In this document: piece after piece, positions 22,698 to 35,400 of the stretch
Numbering within the stretch: the first letter of the stretch is position 1
How the letters are laid out: the number at the start of each line of letters is the position of its first letter
DNA from: Dicaeum eximium
Lineage: Eukaryota; Chordata; Aves; Passeriformes; Dicaeidae
NCBI GenBank assembly: GCA_013396995.1
Contig: VWZP01005656.1
Location: 668,908 to 732,907, forward strand
Length of the DNA stretch: 64,000 bases
Direction: 5' to 3'
Translations under genes and position numbers: made by a program
Notes under the pieces: model-generated
The model's input: the letters and a program-made list of their open reading frames with translations, nothing else
Databases searched by the model: none
What the model was told of the DNA's origin: nothing

Positions 22698-25600
22698 TTG
22701 CTTTCCCATTGCTGCAACAATGGCAGAGCCTTCAGGAGCAAGGGCTGTTTCAAAAGTATCTCCTTGCTGCTGAAATGCTGTTCAAAAAGCCAACGATTTC
22801 ACTGTGAATTTTGAGCTGTTTTCCCCTCGAAGCATCAGCCACTGCAGATGGATAATTGTATTAAGGTTAACACTGCAGATGTTTGGTTTTGTTCCCATTA
22901 CCCTGTCTCTCCACAGCAGTAACTGCAGCTTTTACCTCTCCCTCACCCTGAGTCGTCTGACTTTGATCTTGGAACTGGGGGTGTTTCAATGCCCACAGTC
23001 AGGTATGTGGGAAGATTTTCTTGTCTCTTGGTATTAGCCCAGATGAGACAGAGAGGAGACAGTAGAGGAATGATCAGGTCAGAAATACAGCTGAAACAGA
23101 GCAGCCAGGGACTGATTTCTGTACAGCTGGATGCCATCTCTGCTCCTGCCAGAACCACCACTGAATGATGAAGACAATATCCAGCCTTCTCCTCCCTGCA
23201 CCCATGGTATTGGTGTTTTTGAAAAGGGGGTCACTGGGAAGTAAACCACATCCACAGCTCTCATAACATGAGACTTTACAGTGAGAAGCACACAAAACAA
23301 TTCTAACCCATTCTGTTTTCAGACCTGAAGTTTTCTCTCTGATTTTTAACGAGCTGGTTTGATTCTCACCATAGACTTCCTTTTTCCCTAATTACGTGTT
23401 CAAACTATGTAAAAAGATGTTTCTTTGAGGTTATTTAAGGTAAGTGACAGATGCCATGGACCCAACATTCCTAACTCCATCCCCCACAGATGCACAGGAG
23501 CCTCGCCCTGCCCACCAATGTGTGCATTTATGAGCTAACCCTCAGTAACATCCCTCCAGTCATAAATTGGGCTGCAAAAATCAAGACACAACTTCCCTAG
23601 AATCAACAAGAACGACTTAAGGAACACATATTTACAGTAAACAGTGTTTTTTAGTTTCACAGAAGTAGGAGGATATTTGATTACAAGCTGAAGTTGGACT
23701 ACCAAGAGGAAAAATAAAATAAAATAACCCCCCCCCCCCAAAAAAAAAGCAGGTCTTTGGAAAGGAGCCACCAGAGCCACTTTTAGACATGCAATAGGCT
23801 CTTCATCACCTTTTAACACACCTAGGCACTCAAATGATTGAGAGGCAAACTGCTTTTACATGGCAATACAAAGGCAACAAACAGAAAGACCTGTGGGTTG
23901 CAATGAACAGCTGGTTTTGTATCCAGATCTGCAAGAGCAAGGTGTATTCTTTAAATTGTACTTGTTTGATTTACAAGAAGAAGTGGGGTTCAGGTAATGC
24001 AGACACTCTGTTTTCTTTCTCTTAAAAAAACCCAACAAGCCAACAAAAACCCCAAACCAATGAACCAACCAAAACTTCTCCACCAGCAGTGGGGCAGAAA
24101 AACCTGAAACCAAAATAGAAGTGTACACTAAAGCCTTGAAACACAGAAGAAAATAATCCGGTATTTTTCAAGTTCCTGAATTTCTGCACAAAACCACCAC
24201 TTCAGCATCAACTATTGTTTCCTCTGGGTTTCTTGTCAAATATTCCCTTAGGAAGGAGCTCTGCAGCTTGTAAGCCTCAAATGCTGTTGAGTGCAGCTGC
24301 TTCACTCAGAGCTACAAGAAAACACAGAGAGCTGATTGAGCTCCAAAATCTCTCCATGAAAAAGAAGTGGAATTTGTGATAAAGATTCACTCCAGAGCTG
24401 GACCACTGAGTCAGTGAGAGAAGCAAGGGCAAAGCATTGAACTGCTGGAATTGCTTCAATAGATATATAGAAATTAAATACACAACTCATTTGTGGTAAT
24501 AGGTGATACTTTAATGCATGTGAGAGAGGCATCCCACCTCTGAGGGGTTTGAGGGGCACATGTGGGGGCACAGCTGACTTTGCCTTGTACTCAGCAGTCC
24601 TGGATACAAGTTAATTGGAGGTTAGTGAGGGGAGAAATACAACGAGGTGGAACAAAGCAGTGTTATTATAATCACCTGATGAGGCCAAGAACTAGTGTCA
24701 CACACATGGAGCAGTGATTGCCCTGCTGTGCCCTGCCAGGCTCACCCCTGCTGCCAGGGCCAAATGCCAAATTTCCTATCCCCACTCGGTGCTGTGGCCT
24801 TTACAGAAGGCACAAAAGCCATGGTGATCCCAGCTACCTTTTTTTTTCCTGTAAGGATGTCTAAAAATTAGTCCAGCTTTCTTCACTGGCCATACCCAGT
24901 AACTTCTCTCAGCACCAAGTAATTTTGTCTTTAGCACTTTGTGATAAAGACACTCATCCCTGCCTCAAAGCTGTTTTCATTTAGCATTAGAGATCTGCCT
25001 CATTTTTCTCTATGGAACAAGACTAATTTTTCTCTATGGAGATCAGGCTGTTTCTGAAGGCAGAGAGTGCCAGAAATACCAATCCCAGCCCATGAGAAGC
25101 ATTTCTGCCAAGCAGCTGTTCCTTGGAAAAGAAGTGTTCTTCTCTTTATACTGAAGGAGGTACCATCAGTTTGGCTACTTGGAATCACAGTCTGCAGGCT
25201 GTGTTATAACCTTCATTCTGAATTCCACTTTCTGCACAGCTAATGCCACAAAAACCTCCAGGTCACACAAAATCTGTTCAGGGCCCTGAAGTTCCAGGAA
25301 ACCAGATAGAGTTCAGACCAGGCAGCTGGAATATAATCACTGTTGTGTGCTTAATTCAGGATATGGAACTGTGGGGCTTGTATGGATGGGAGAGAGATGA
25401 ACTGGGTATATCAGTCAGTTGGGGTTTCTTGGATGTACTCTATTATTACCTGAAAATCAGCCAAATTGGTGAAAGGTGTTCCCTTGGGACGCTCATGACT
25501 TAATTCCCAGTTCTCTTGACTGTGAACATTTCAGCACATGCTGGTCAGCACCAGAAGGGTGTCTCTGTGGAATAAAGAACTATTTTCTCCTGACAGGCAT

Positions 25601-25731
25601 ATTTTTGTAAATGACTATTCTTAATTCTAGCAAAATTTATGCCATGGTTCAATTTAAGATGGTGGGGGGCAGGGGGAGCAGGGCACTGCGGAGAGAACCA
25701 AAAAACCAAGCAAACCAAAAATTCCCATCAC
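22698..25731. other. unique sequence, no gene recognised
   Basis: A C12-A9 run lies at 23728-23748, an AAACCC-type low-complexity stretch at about 24026-24075, and a short direct repeat (ATTTTTCTCTATGGA) occurs at about 25002 and 25026. Open frames are short. Confidence 0.5.
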
Positions 25732-25982
25732 ACTGTAATTTCACAGAACTACAAGATCTCCTGAGCTGGGAGGGACCCCCAGGATCAGCCAGCCCAGCCC
25801 CTGGCCCTGCACAGACACCCCAACAACCCCACCCTGTCCATCCCTGGCAGCGCTGTCCAAACGCTCCTGGAGCTCTGGCAGCCTCGGGGCCGTGCCCATT
25901 CCCTGGGGAGCCTGGGCAGTGCCAGCACCCTCTGGGGAAGAGCCTTTCCCTGAGATCCAGCCTGACCCTCCCTGGGTTGTTC
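25732..25982 (-). mobile_element. CR1 LINE, GC-rich 3' end
   Basis: The minus-strand counterpart of the GC-rich CR1 tails at 15345 and 45050. The complement of 25790-25942 is identical to 15698-15850 and 45141-45293. It is a short 5'-truncated copy; its left end on the plus strand reads CACAGAACTACAAGATCTCC. The plus and minus frames across it (25611-25991, 25649-26068, 25785-26018) are shadows. Confidence 0.9.
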
Positions 25983-27359
25983 CCTTGGTAGCTTAAACCA
26001 CTTTGTCCTGACAAACAAAACTGAGCTGGTGGCAGCAGAGCGACTGTGATGCTGGGATTGAGAAGCAATCAGCCAATGCTGGTGGCTAAATGCTCTTTTT
26101 GGATCAAAGGTTGAATTCTATGAGAGTGTTGACCACAGGCTGGGGTGGGAAGGCCAGGCAGAGCAGCTCTGCTCCCACATCTCTCACTGTGCTAGGTGAT
26201 GAAATATCAATATAATTATAAATGTGTAGATATTTGGTTGAGACTCTTCCCTTCTGCACTGCTGGAGTCAAAGAAAAATGAAAATTCAGACAAAGAACTT
26301 GTCCCATGGGTGATGCTGAGAGACCCTAAGCTTTCAAGAGGACGGAAACACAAAGTAAAGCTTTGTGCCTACACAACCTGATTTTAGGAAGGTGAATGTG
26401 CCTCCAGCAGAAGGTTTACAGCAGTTATTGAGGCTTGGGCAGAGTGTTCCTTTGCTGCAGCACTGCTCCTGTTGCTGGGCAAGTCCCACACATTTCAGCT
26501 CCCACTATTTCATTTCAACCCCTCTGCCCAGCCTCATTCAAGGGCAGCTTCTCAAACACACCAGAAAGCCTTTCAGTTTGTGTTTTGAAGACAGGAGGCT
26601 GCATAAATTACATGAACTTCACTCATCCTCAGCAGTTGAAAAGCTGCTGGAAAACACCAAAAGGTTTCGGGTTTGCTCATTCACGTGCAAATGGGCCAAG
26701 GGAAAGAGGGCACTAAAACCAGCCACAGTTCTGAGCAGTTTGCCAATCATACATTCCTTGCACAGATACCATAAAATCTCATTTCTCACAGGGAGACTCA
26801 GCACTGTGCCACTTCCAGATGTTGTCCTACTGTGGTTCATGTTCAGTTCCCAGCTGCCATCCACCAGCAGATGTTTCTCTTCATGCTACAGTCTGTAAAT
26901 ATTTTGCCTTCAGCAGAAATCTATTTAAGCAGTATTTTTGAAGTTCAAAGAACTGCTTGATTTCTTTTTCAGTCCTGTGTCTTTCTATCTGCAAGGAGAA
27001 ACAAAGAACTGTAATTTCTTTCTCTTTTAGTTCACCATCAAGCCTCTATTTATCTCTAAGCTCAGCCTGGGGTTTACTACAAAACTGACTGAGAGGTTAA
27101 ATTTTCTGAAATCGCAATCAATGATCAATTTTCAAAATGCATATTTAAAACCCCTTGGCTTTCTCTCTCATTGAGGGAGCACACAAAACAGCAGAAAGCT
27201 GTTACTTGAACACAAGCTCAGAGAAATAATACAGGAGTATTCTTTGATGCTACTATCTGCATCTCACAACTCCTTTAGGAGGTTTTCCCATCTCCCTGAG
27301 AAATAATTTCTTTCACAATTTGATTAAAAACAGGTCTTTAATAAAGATATTAGAAGACA
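25983..27359. other. unique sequence, no gene recognised
   Basis: The plus frame 26365-26898 is open for 177 codons but has no recognisable domain and is overlapped by another open plus frame (26435-26716) and a minus frame, so it is most likely chance. Confidence 0.5.
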
Positions 27360-27706
27360 GATATTATTAAACTTATTAGAATTTTATTTACCTCCCTATT
27401 CTTTTTTTTCCTGAAGTTCATTAAACTTGCTTCAGAAGTTTTTTCATTTCTTTTTTATTTAAAAACCCTTCTAATAAATTATTAGAAGCTTAATAACCTA
27501 TTAAATTTACAATAAGTTATTAAACTTCTCATAACTTATTAAAATTATAAGCTCTTATTAAAAATAATAGGAATAGCAGGGGGTAAATGAGTAAACAAAA
27601 TTAAAAAATGACTAAATAAACTTCCAATGAGTTTAACTTATTAGAATTTAATTTATTTTCCCCCTGCCATTCTTATTATTTCCGGAGTTCAATTTCTTTA
27701 ATTCAG
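27360..27706. repeat. AT-rich block with direct and inverted repeats
   Basis: One module of about 55 bp occurs three times: on the plus strand at about 27369-27424 and 27634-27690 (each AACTTATTAGAATTT followed by a CCTCCCTATTC or CCCCTGCCATTC core), and inverted at about 27558-27605 (GAATAGCAGGGGGTAAATGA). The second and third therefore form a hairpin with a loop of about 35 bp. A perfect 10-bp inverted repeat (AATAAGTTAT and ATAACTTATT, loop 10) lies at 27511-27540. No known transposon family was recognised. Confidence 0.6.
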
Positions 27707-28539
27707 CCAGAATTTTCAACTGAAAACAATATATTTTGTTTCACCAGAAATATAAATGTATGACACATTTCTGTTATTTTTTCTTTTTTCTGTATTATTT
27801 TATTATTTCTTCACAGACAAATCTGCAAAATAAATACTTAAAGAGCAGATGCAATAAATTAATTTATTGTTATTTCTAAATGGCAGTAATGATTGAATAT
27901 ACATCTGGTTGTTCTATATTCAGGGAAATACTGAAACCTCTCAAACTGTCATTTTGAAAAGTTATAATTCTGAATATTTACGCTTAAACCCAAGTCATTA
28001 TTTCATATAATCAAAGTTGTAATTTTGCAAACAAGGAGAAGAAAATTCTAGAGGCTGCTGAGTCCCTGCAGCAATAGAGAAATACACAACTACAGTGCTA
28101 TGGGCAGCTTCTTTGAATCAATCCAACATGGGGAAACATCTCCAGATATTTTCACACTTCTGCTGTCTCTGCTCTTGCTTTGGGAGATGAAAAGAGTTGA
28201 TTTCATGCAGTCTGAGAGAAGTCAAAGACAACTTCCCTTCAAAAAGAGTTAACATTTGAAATATTTACCAGATAAAAGGTGTTGCACCAAAACACACGCA
28301 GAGCAAGTCAGAGAAGTGACTGCTCAGGGAAGTCATTACCAGTGTGGGGACGCTTTAGGAAAGGAAATGTTACTGACTGGACCAGGCTGTCACAGCCATT
28401 TTATAAGTTTCTTAGACGGAAACTTGCTGGACATTTTTCCTTCCTTGGGAAAGCTCATTTCTCTGCAGATTTCTGTAAAAACAAACCTGTGTCTGTGTGT
28501 GGATTCAAGGACAACAGATGCATTCCTTTGCTCTGTCTC
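27707..28539. other. unique AT-rich sequence
   Basis: No gene or repeat was recognised. Overlapping short frames at 28256-28557 are open in two phases and are not supported as coding. Confidence 0.5.
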
Positions 28540-28756
28540 CTGATACAGGAGATGTAGTTTTCTCTTTTCTAGCCTATGATGTAAAGGTTCTTATCTCTCT
28601 GACTTTGTAAGCATTGGGGAGTCTTGCTCTGACCAGGGTGGAGGAAACATGTAACTCTGAACGTGGGCACCTTTGCCCTAAAACCTTCTGAATAATGGAG
28701 TCATTCTAATAAATCATATCAGCCTTCTGATACTGGAGTCAAGGAGCCTCATTCAG
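28540..28756 (+). mobile_element. LTR fragment, possible primer-binding-site remnant
   Basis: The 3' half resembles the LTR family at 7330 and 59368: it has TAATAAATCATATCAGCCTT followed by CTGATACTGGAGTCAAGGAG. Directly after it, near 28757-28772, comes GCACCCAACGCAAGACC, which resembles the GCGCCCAACG core of a tRNA-Lys primer-binding site. The left boundary is a guess. Confidence 0.4.
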
Positions 28757-28772
28757 CACCCAACGCAAGACC

Positions 28773-30089
28773 CAGAGAAACAAACAGCTTTCCAGGCTCC
28801 AGATCATTTTAAAACAACACCAGGCCATAAAAACAAATGTTGTCTTTTGTGTAGATGATCTCAAAATCCCGTTTGTGGGATCTTTTAAAGATTCCAGAGC
28901 CCAGATTTTAGCTTCCTCTTCCCATCCTCAAGCCCACACAAAGACACAAGCTTGAGTGCCATGCCAGAGTTCAAGTGCCTGCTTCTTTGGTGCCTGTTTT
29001 GCTCTGGACACTTTCACCTCTTTCCAAGCATCATTCTGGGATTTCTCTCCTGTGAGCACTCTAAGACTTCCCCTTGTACTGCTCATTCCCTGGAGGTCTA
29101 AGCAAAGACCTGATTCAAGAGATCAGTTTTCCTCTCTGACACCCATCATGACAACTTGCAGTTATTCTTCCTGATTTCCAACTTCTTTATTACGCCCGCC
29201 TTGAAGCAGAGAAGACAGAGAGCAAGCAGGGGCAAAGCCAGGGCAGCCCTTGGAAAAGCTGTCCTGCTTGGATGTGTCTCAGTGGCATGATTTGAGCACA
29301 AAGGAGGTGTCAGAGGACGCCTGAGGCTCAGGAGGAGGCGGCAGGTCCTGTGGGCTTCAGCCTGAGCAGGGTTGAGCAAGGGAGGATTTACTCCTCAAAT
29401 TTTCTCTAAGAGTCTTTAGCACAGGTTGATCTCTTTGATACCAGAGTTATGAACCACAGCAACTTCAAAGGCATGAAGGCTGGGAAAATATGAATGTAAA
29501 TTTAATTCCATAATCAGAATAACTGTGACCAGAATGAACTGAAAACATTGTTTAATCTTTTTCCTGTTTACAAGGACTATTTTACAAGCAGCTCCATCTA
29601 GAGAGAGGAGTGAAAGAGAGAAATGCAAAACAAACCCACTGATTTAGAAACATACACTTAGTTAATTCAGCTGCTGCTCTAATTTTGTTGACAATTTTTT
29701 AAGCTCTTTGAAGTATTTTTCAGCCTGTACTGCATAGGGATCTTCCTTAGGTCTGTGCTGACAGCCTCACTGGATGGAATTTCTGGCCTCCTTCTTGTTT
29801 TTCTTTTCTATTTCAAGTAAGGTTTTTGTGTCTGAAGAATATCTGTTGTTGCCAGGTCAATACACTTAAGCTGGAACAGGAATTTGCAAGCCTCTTTCTC
29901 TGCCTGCATGAGGGCTACACTAGCAAATCATACCCAGGCCTGAGTGTCAGTGATGCTCCTTCATCCAGCTGAACACTGAAAACAAATTTGGGTCTTGGTC
30001 TGTGGTCTTTAAATTCACTTTTTACAAAAGACAGAGGGGAAAGCCACAAGCCTCAATATTTCCAGCAAAAGCAGAGACATGCAGAATCA
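28773..30089. other. unique sequence, no gene recognised
   Basis: Only short open frames. No repeat family was identified in this interval. Confidence 0.5.
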
Positions 30090-30312
30090 CAAAATCCTAG
30101 AATTATAGAATGGTTTAGGTTGGAAGGACCTTAAAGCTCATCCCATTCCACCCCTGCCAGGGGCAGGGACACTTTCCACTGTCCCAGGTTGCTCCAAGCC
30201 CCATCCAAACCTGGCCTTGGACACTTCCAGGGATCCAGGGGCAGCCACAGCTGCTCTGGGCACCCTGTGCCAGGGCCTGCCCACCCTCACTGGGAGGATT
30301 TCATATTCTCCA
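30090..30312 (-). mobile_element. CR1 LINE 3' end
   Basis: The minus-strand CR1 tail, starting with the octamer-like AATCCTAGAATTATAGAATG and continuing CCACTGTCCCAGGTTGCTCC and GGGGCAGCCACAGCTGCTCT. About 220 bp, 5'-truncated. Confidence 0.9.
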
Positions 30313-31574
30313 CTGAGGATGCCTTTAAATAGCCAAAGCTGGCAGGAGCAGAAGTGACCTTACCTGGCCACTCACTCTCGTTTTGACCTGCTTGTCACCA
30401 GATCAGGGTAATATTATTATGTACTGTCAATTTGGTTGGATTAATTTCAGGTAGCTATGCTCAAATAATTAATAGAGACTGAGGTTTGGGAAATAGGAAT
30501 TAGGAAGTTGATGTATGTGGGTAAGGGAAGAGCAGAATGCCACAACATCCTTGTGTCCAGGTGAGGACTTGAGACCACACAAGTGGTGCTGGGCCCCATG
30601 TGCCCTTTATGGTGACTCAGAATTTCCCTCAGTTCATTGCCCATCCTTGGGAAACCCTACACCCCTGTGGAGCAAGAGACACAACCTACACAAAACACTG
30701 CAACATTGCACAAAACTGAGCCCTTAAGAGAGGAGAAACGAGAAAAAAAAAGTATCACTTATTAAGAGAACGACAATAAAGCACTGACCTTTGCACAAAA
30801 ACAAAGAACAAAGAGCATTCTTAACGTGGGAATTATTTCTCAAGGACTCACCAGAGTTTTGCCTCAAACCTTCCCTCAGCCTCAAGGGCTGTATTATTTC
30901 AAACTGACTATTTCAAGGAGATGCCGCCAACTGAAAGAAAACCTTAATGGAACATCTGAAGGAGAATGTGACCTTCCCACCGCGGGATTTCAAACACCAG
31001 AATTTATCTATCCTAGATCTAAGAGGATATCAAGGCCAGATGTTGCTATAGATAGTCAGCCTTAAGTGTTTTCCTTCCATTGCCTTTTTCAAGCACTCAG
31101 CTCTTTATCCAGCCTCAATAAATCAAGCCTTTCAAAACCTGATCCAAACAGATGAATATTGTTTTCATTTTAAGGATTAAAAAAAATGGACCAAATCTTA
31201 TTCTGAATCCTAGACAACTTGCAGAATCAAGAAATGGCATGGTAATTACATGCTTGCTAAATGGTTTCCAACAAACCCACTATTCTGTGTCTGGAGACTC
31301 AGCCTTTGAAGTTTTTCTTCATTCACTCACCATCTACATTGTCAGACACTCAAAGTTTGAGTTATTACAAGTTTCAAACTTTTCACAGAAAGCCCATAAT
31401 TACAGATGCCCCCCACACAAAGGATCATTTACTAGATGTTGTCCTAGAAAACCAGATTAAATAGTACAACTGCTTATTGCCCAATGTCTGCCTAACAGAA
31501 AATTCCTCCTAGTCTTGTTCATTGTTGCTTCACTAGTGAACACACATTCACTTAGGCTTCCCAAAACATTTGCT
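30313..31574. other. unique sequence, no gene recognised
   Basis: Short open frames only. 31152-31464 is open in two plus frames, but with no recognisable family. Confidence 0.45.
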
Positions 31575-31652
31575 GATAAAACAAAACTGCATGCATTTGT
31601 TAAATTGCTTCATTATAGGACTTTGGACCTGGTTAACATAAGAGATTTGATA

Positions 31653-31656
31653 ACAG
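31653..31656. repeat. target-site duplication ACAG, left copy
   Basis: ACAG precedes the inserted LTR and recurs at 32015-32018. The uninterrupted relative at 43870-44199 carries a single ACAG at the matching point, which confirms the duplication. Confidence 0.75.
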
Positions 31657-32014
31657 TGTGAGAAACGACTGCTCACTTAAAAAATTTAAAAGGTTTATTA
31701 AACCTTAACAAAAATACAGCAAAAGGACTACATAAGGAAAATCAGGCCTGGGAGCTGCCCTCATGGCTGCCTACCCCGTGGCTGGCTCATCTACAGGATG
31801 GCTGCTCTGCCTTTTATCCCCTTGGTGTTGCAACAGCCAACCTTAACCCCTCCCAAAGTCTGTCTGTTAACTCTTCATCGCTGTCCATTGGTGTTGACTG
31901 CTTTCTTGTAACTTGACTGGAGGTCAGGTGTTGCCATGCTGTGCCTCTAGTAACCAGCCTGCCTAATCACTCCTTAATTGTGAGAGCCAACAATCTCATT
32001 ACTCATCTATAACA
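31657..32014 (-). mobile_element. solo LTR nested in an older LTR
   Basis: A 358-bp solo LTR on the minus strand, with termini TGTGAG at 31657 and ATAACA at 32014. Read on the minus strand it has a GATAAAAGG box (plus 31812-31818) and the poly(A) signal AATAAA (plus 31694-31699). The 4-bp ACAG duplication suggests a class I (ERV1, gammaretrovirus-like) integration. It is about 97 percent identical by eye to the plus-strand LTR at 55132-55489, with roughly ten differences. Confidence 0.85.
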
Positions 32015-32383
32015 ACAGGATGCCTTAGCAGGAGCTAACAGAACTTTGAGAATTAATTCAAGATTGCAGGAAGATTCAATCAAGACAGGTTTACTGGAAA
32101 AAGAAAACTTTATTAACTCTGCAAGCAAGATATGTTGTAATATGCGTAAGTTTGTGTGTATGATTTTTAACTTAATCATTGAGTAAAACATTACTAGCCT
32201 TCCTGAAATGGTATATGAGTGTTTGTAGTTCACAATAAATTTGGATCCTGATCACCATCAGTCTTCCCTGTCTCTCTCCATCGCTGACACTTCATCACTC
32301 ACTGGAAGTAGTTTGGGAAGTTCCCAAGTTTCTTTGAGAAAAAGATACTCTAAATGCACCATTTTCTGTCTTTGGACAGTAAA

Positions 32384-32477
32384 AATGGGATCCTTCCATT
32401 CGACCAAGTTGGTCCAAGCCCCATCCCTTGAACACTTCCAAGGATGGGGCAGCCATAGCTTCTCTGGGCCCCAGAAA
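32384..32477 (-). mobile_element. CR1 LINE short 3' fragment
   Basis: A diverged fragment of about 90 bp recognisable from GGTCCAAGCCCCATCCCTTG and GGGGCAGCCATAGCTTCTCT. Both ends are unclear. Confidence 0.6.
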
Positions 32478-35400
32478 AATAAATCCATTGTATAAGTTAT
32501 ATTCCTAAGAAATCATACACTTTTTAGCATATTTTCACTTTTTTTTTTTTTTTACTGCTTAGGAGACACTTTGAATACAGTATAATGCTAAACATAATTG
32601 CTACAACTGAAAGCACAGTAAAATATGTGTGTTCTCTGAGTAGGATGAGACAACTAAAATTACCTGAGTCTCTGGCACAGGTAAGTCACAGTGCAGTATA
32701 AAAATGCCACAGCATTCTCTAGGCATGTGACAGATGGAGCATTGCAGCTGAGAACACCAAGTTTGTGCTTTAAAACCGCACTTGGGGCAAAATTGGTGAA
32801 AATACCAGGTCCAGTGGAACTTCTACTAAGTAATGTATTTTTTCCAGGTCTGTGGGGCTGCACACAACCTATTCTTCCACTACAAGTTGAGTTCAGGAAG
32901 AGATGTTGAAGAAATTGGGTGGTTTCCAGGGATTTCCCAGAGCCTGCAATCCCCTCAGCGCAGTAGCCGTGCTCCCATCTGCAGCCTGCAGCCAGAGAGA
33001 TGCTGAGCCTGTGCCATCCATTGACAGCAAAATGAAGATACTGTGTGCTGCCCAGGAATGTCTTTGTGGTGGAGCACTGGCAGGAACAGAATGTCCCAGG
33101 CACCAGCAGTTCAGCTGGAGCAGTGTCGTGGCTCAAAAACCAGGCAGAGCCCTGCCCACACCAACTCTGCTCAAACCTCCTACTCCCTCTGTGTTGCTCC
33201 TAGATTTATGTCCAGGATTTCTGGACAGGAATACAAACACCCTGTCCTAAACAAAAAGAGAACAGTAGCTTTAGTCCATCCATTCAGCAAAACTGAGAAA
33301 CCTCCCTTCAATGAAATCTCTCATATTAGTGTAGCATTTCTGTCCATTCACAGAAAGGGAAACAATGTGCTCCACAGCTGGGTGACGTGTCCCAGCCTCA
33401 GATGAGGCTTTTGTTCTTCCCAGTTCCCAAGAAATGTACCAAGAGGGGACCTGCCACCAGCCATATAAGCATCATCTTGGCAATGATTAACATTTTTTCC
33501 ATAGGCACAAAAGAAACTGAGCATCCATTTCTCTTCTGTAAAACCTTTCATTAAATGCAATTTGACTTTACAGATGACACTGGTTATAAATAAGACTGAC
33601 AACCCTAGCAATCACAGGGATGTTTGGAGTAGCACATCCCACTCACAGAGCACTTCTGGAAACACATCTTTTACTCAGGAGTCGAAGAGGAGCATGTTTA
33701 GCTAAAGCCAGACAACACGCAGCCTAGAACTCTTCTTAGAGAGTTGGATGGCAAATAGGAGAGATAAGTGTTGGAAACATTTCAGGGGGGTGTTTTGTGC
33801 CTGCACTTTCTGGGACACACATCTGTGTGGGTCCTGCAGAGGTAAAGGGTCAGCACCATCAGGTGATGCAGATTCAGCCAAGTTTCTCATGCTCTGCAAA
33901 CTCTGCCGTGGTCATTTCTGGACCCACCCAGCCCCACAGCCACACTGGACTGGGAGTTCCCCAAAACATGGCTCTTCTGCTTCTGTCTTCACTGTCCCAC
34001 CAGTTCCAGCCCTACACAGGGGTGGGGGACGGGCAGGACAGAGCTGTCACAGGAACCTCCAGACCAGACCCATTTCCAGGCAGGCTGGAGCAGGCATGGG
34101 CCCCACTGGGAACACTGGGAGGGTGGAGATCCCTCAGCACTGTGACATCACAGGGTTTTAAAAATGATGTGACAGGAGGTTTGTGCAAAAAAAAAAAAAA
34201 AAAAGGAAAGGTTTATTGGCCACTTTTGCTGTAATACCGTGTCATGGACTAGAGGAATGGAATATTTTAATATTGAGATAAAATTGATGCAAGCAGGAGT
34301 ATAAAGTTAAAAAGAAAGCTCTTAACTCCCTGGATAAACAAAGGAGAACATGTCAAGTAAAAAGAGGGGAGCTGTGAGCACCAAGTCTTCGCTGCACTGG
34401 GAGCAGAGTGCGGCAAGGTGCAGAGCAGTGCTGGCACCCCGCCCTGCCTGTAGCACTTACACCATTACCCAACTCTTTTGCAATGCTTCACACATTGTCC
34501 CTGCCCAAGATGCGGCTACTTTGCTGGCAGTGTTGTGGTCCCATTCAACTGCAGCCAGCTCTGATGGACAAATAGCAGTATTGTCTGCCAGTTGCTTGAC
34601 ATCATCCATTTAGGGAAAAGATCAAAACTGTGGGTCCCTCATTTGTCCTCTAACTTTCCACATGCTCATCTAAATTCTGTGCCTTCTTTAAGCTGATGAA
34701 AACAATCCTTATTCCTTTGTCTTATAACAGACTTTGGAATAAAGCAGTTATTAACCCGCCCTCTGTTCTGATGCTGCTGCAAGCATTTTCCAGATTTTTC
34801 CAAATATGCAATGGCTTGGACAGCCACGTGTTGTGTGTCTGCAGGGCAGGTCTGTGCCTTACACAGATATTAACTCCTGGCAGTGGGCTGCCAGCACTCT
34901 GTGACTGGGACTCCTGGAGCTGTGCTGGGTCCCAAAACAAACCACTGAACCTGTTTGGTGACAAGGCACCAGAGTTTTCTCTGCAATATGCTGCCTTCAC
35001 TGGGTGCACAATTGTTCTGGTAGATGTTATGTTTTGTCGTAGTGTGATCACTCTAATTTAAAAGGAAATTAGATAAATACTAGAAAAAAGAACTGATCAA
35101 AAAGGATGGGCAATATTGGCTATTGCCATAATTCCAGATCTGGGTCCACTAAGATTTTACTATTTAGTTTTGAAGTAAGTGCAAAGGTAAGAGCCTTCTT
35201 TCACATCTTGATGGGGCTGTGGAGTTAACTAGGCCATCCTGAGAAAAGACATGTTTTTCCTTCATTCAAAATTAGTTTTTTGTTGCCAAGTTGGTCCTTT
35301 GAGCTCATTTGCACAGGCTTCTCAAACTGGTTTTACTGGGAGTTTCTATACCAGGTACGCAGAACCGTGAGACAAGATTTACGCGTGGTTTAAAATGGCC

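Larger units (their letters stand above)
31575..32289 (+). mobile_element. outer LTR, interrupted by a second LTR
   Basis: A plus-oriented LTR of the same family as the minus-strand one at 43870-44199. Right of the inserted element it continues CAGGATGCCTTAGCAGGAGC, later AATAAATTTGGATCCTGATC with the poly(A) signal at 32234-32239, and ends CTCCATCGCTGACA at 32289. Left of the insertion the alignable part is GGTTAACATAAGAGATTTGATA, and the true 5' end lies somewhere near 31575-31600. The insertion occupies 31657-32014. Confidence 0.65.

Noticed and set aside
22320..22773. Long open frames on both strands with seven-residue peptide repeats (TTIRSxV-type minus, LLIVVTx-type plus)
   Set aside because: They result from a 21-bp minisatellite whose period is a multiple of three.
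25649..26068. Proline- and arginine-rich protein similar to frames at 15559-15952 and 44953-45423
   Set aside because: The frames recur only because each lies in the same GC-rich CR1 3' end.
26365..26898. 177-codon plus-strand frame
   Set aside because: No domain, no clear splice signals, and overlapping open frames on both strands.
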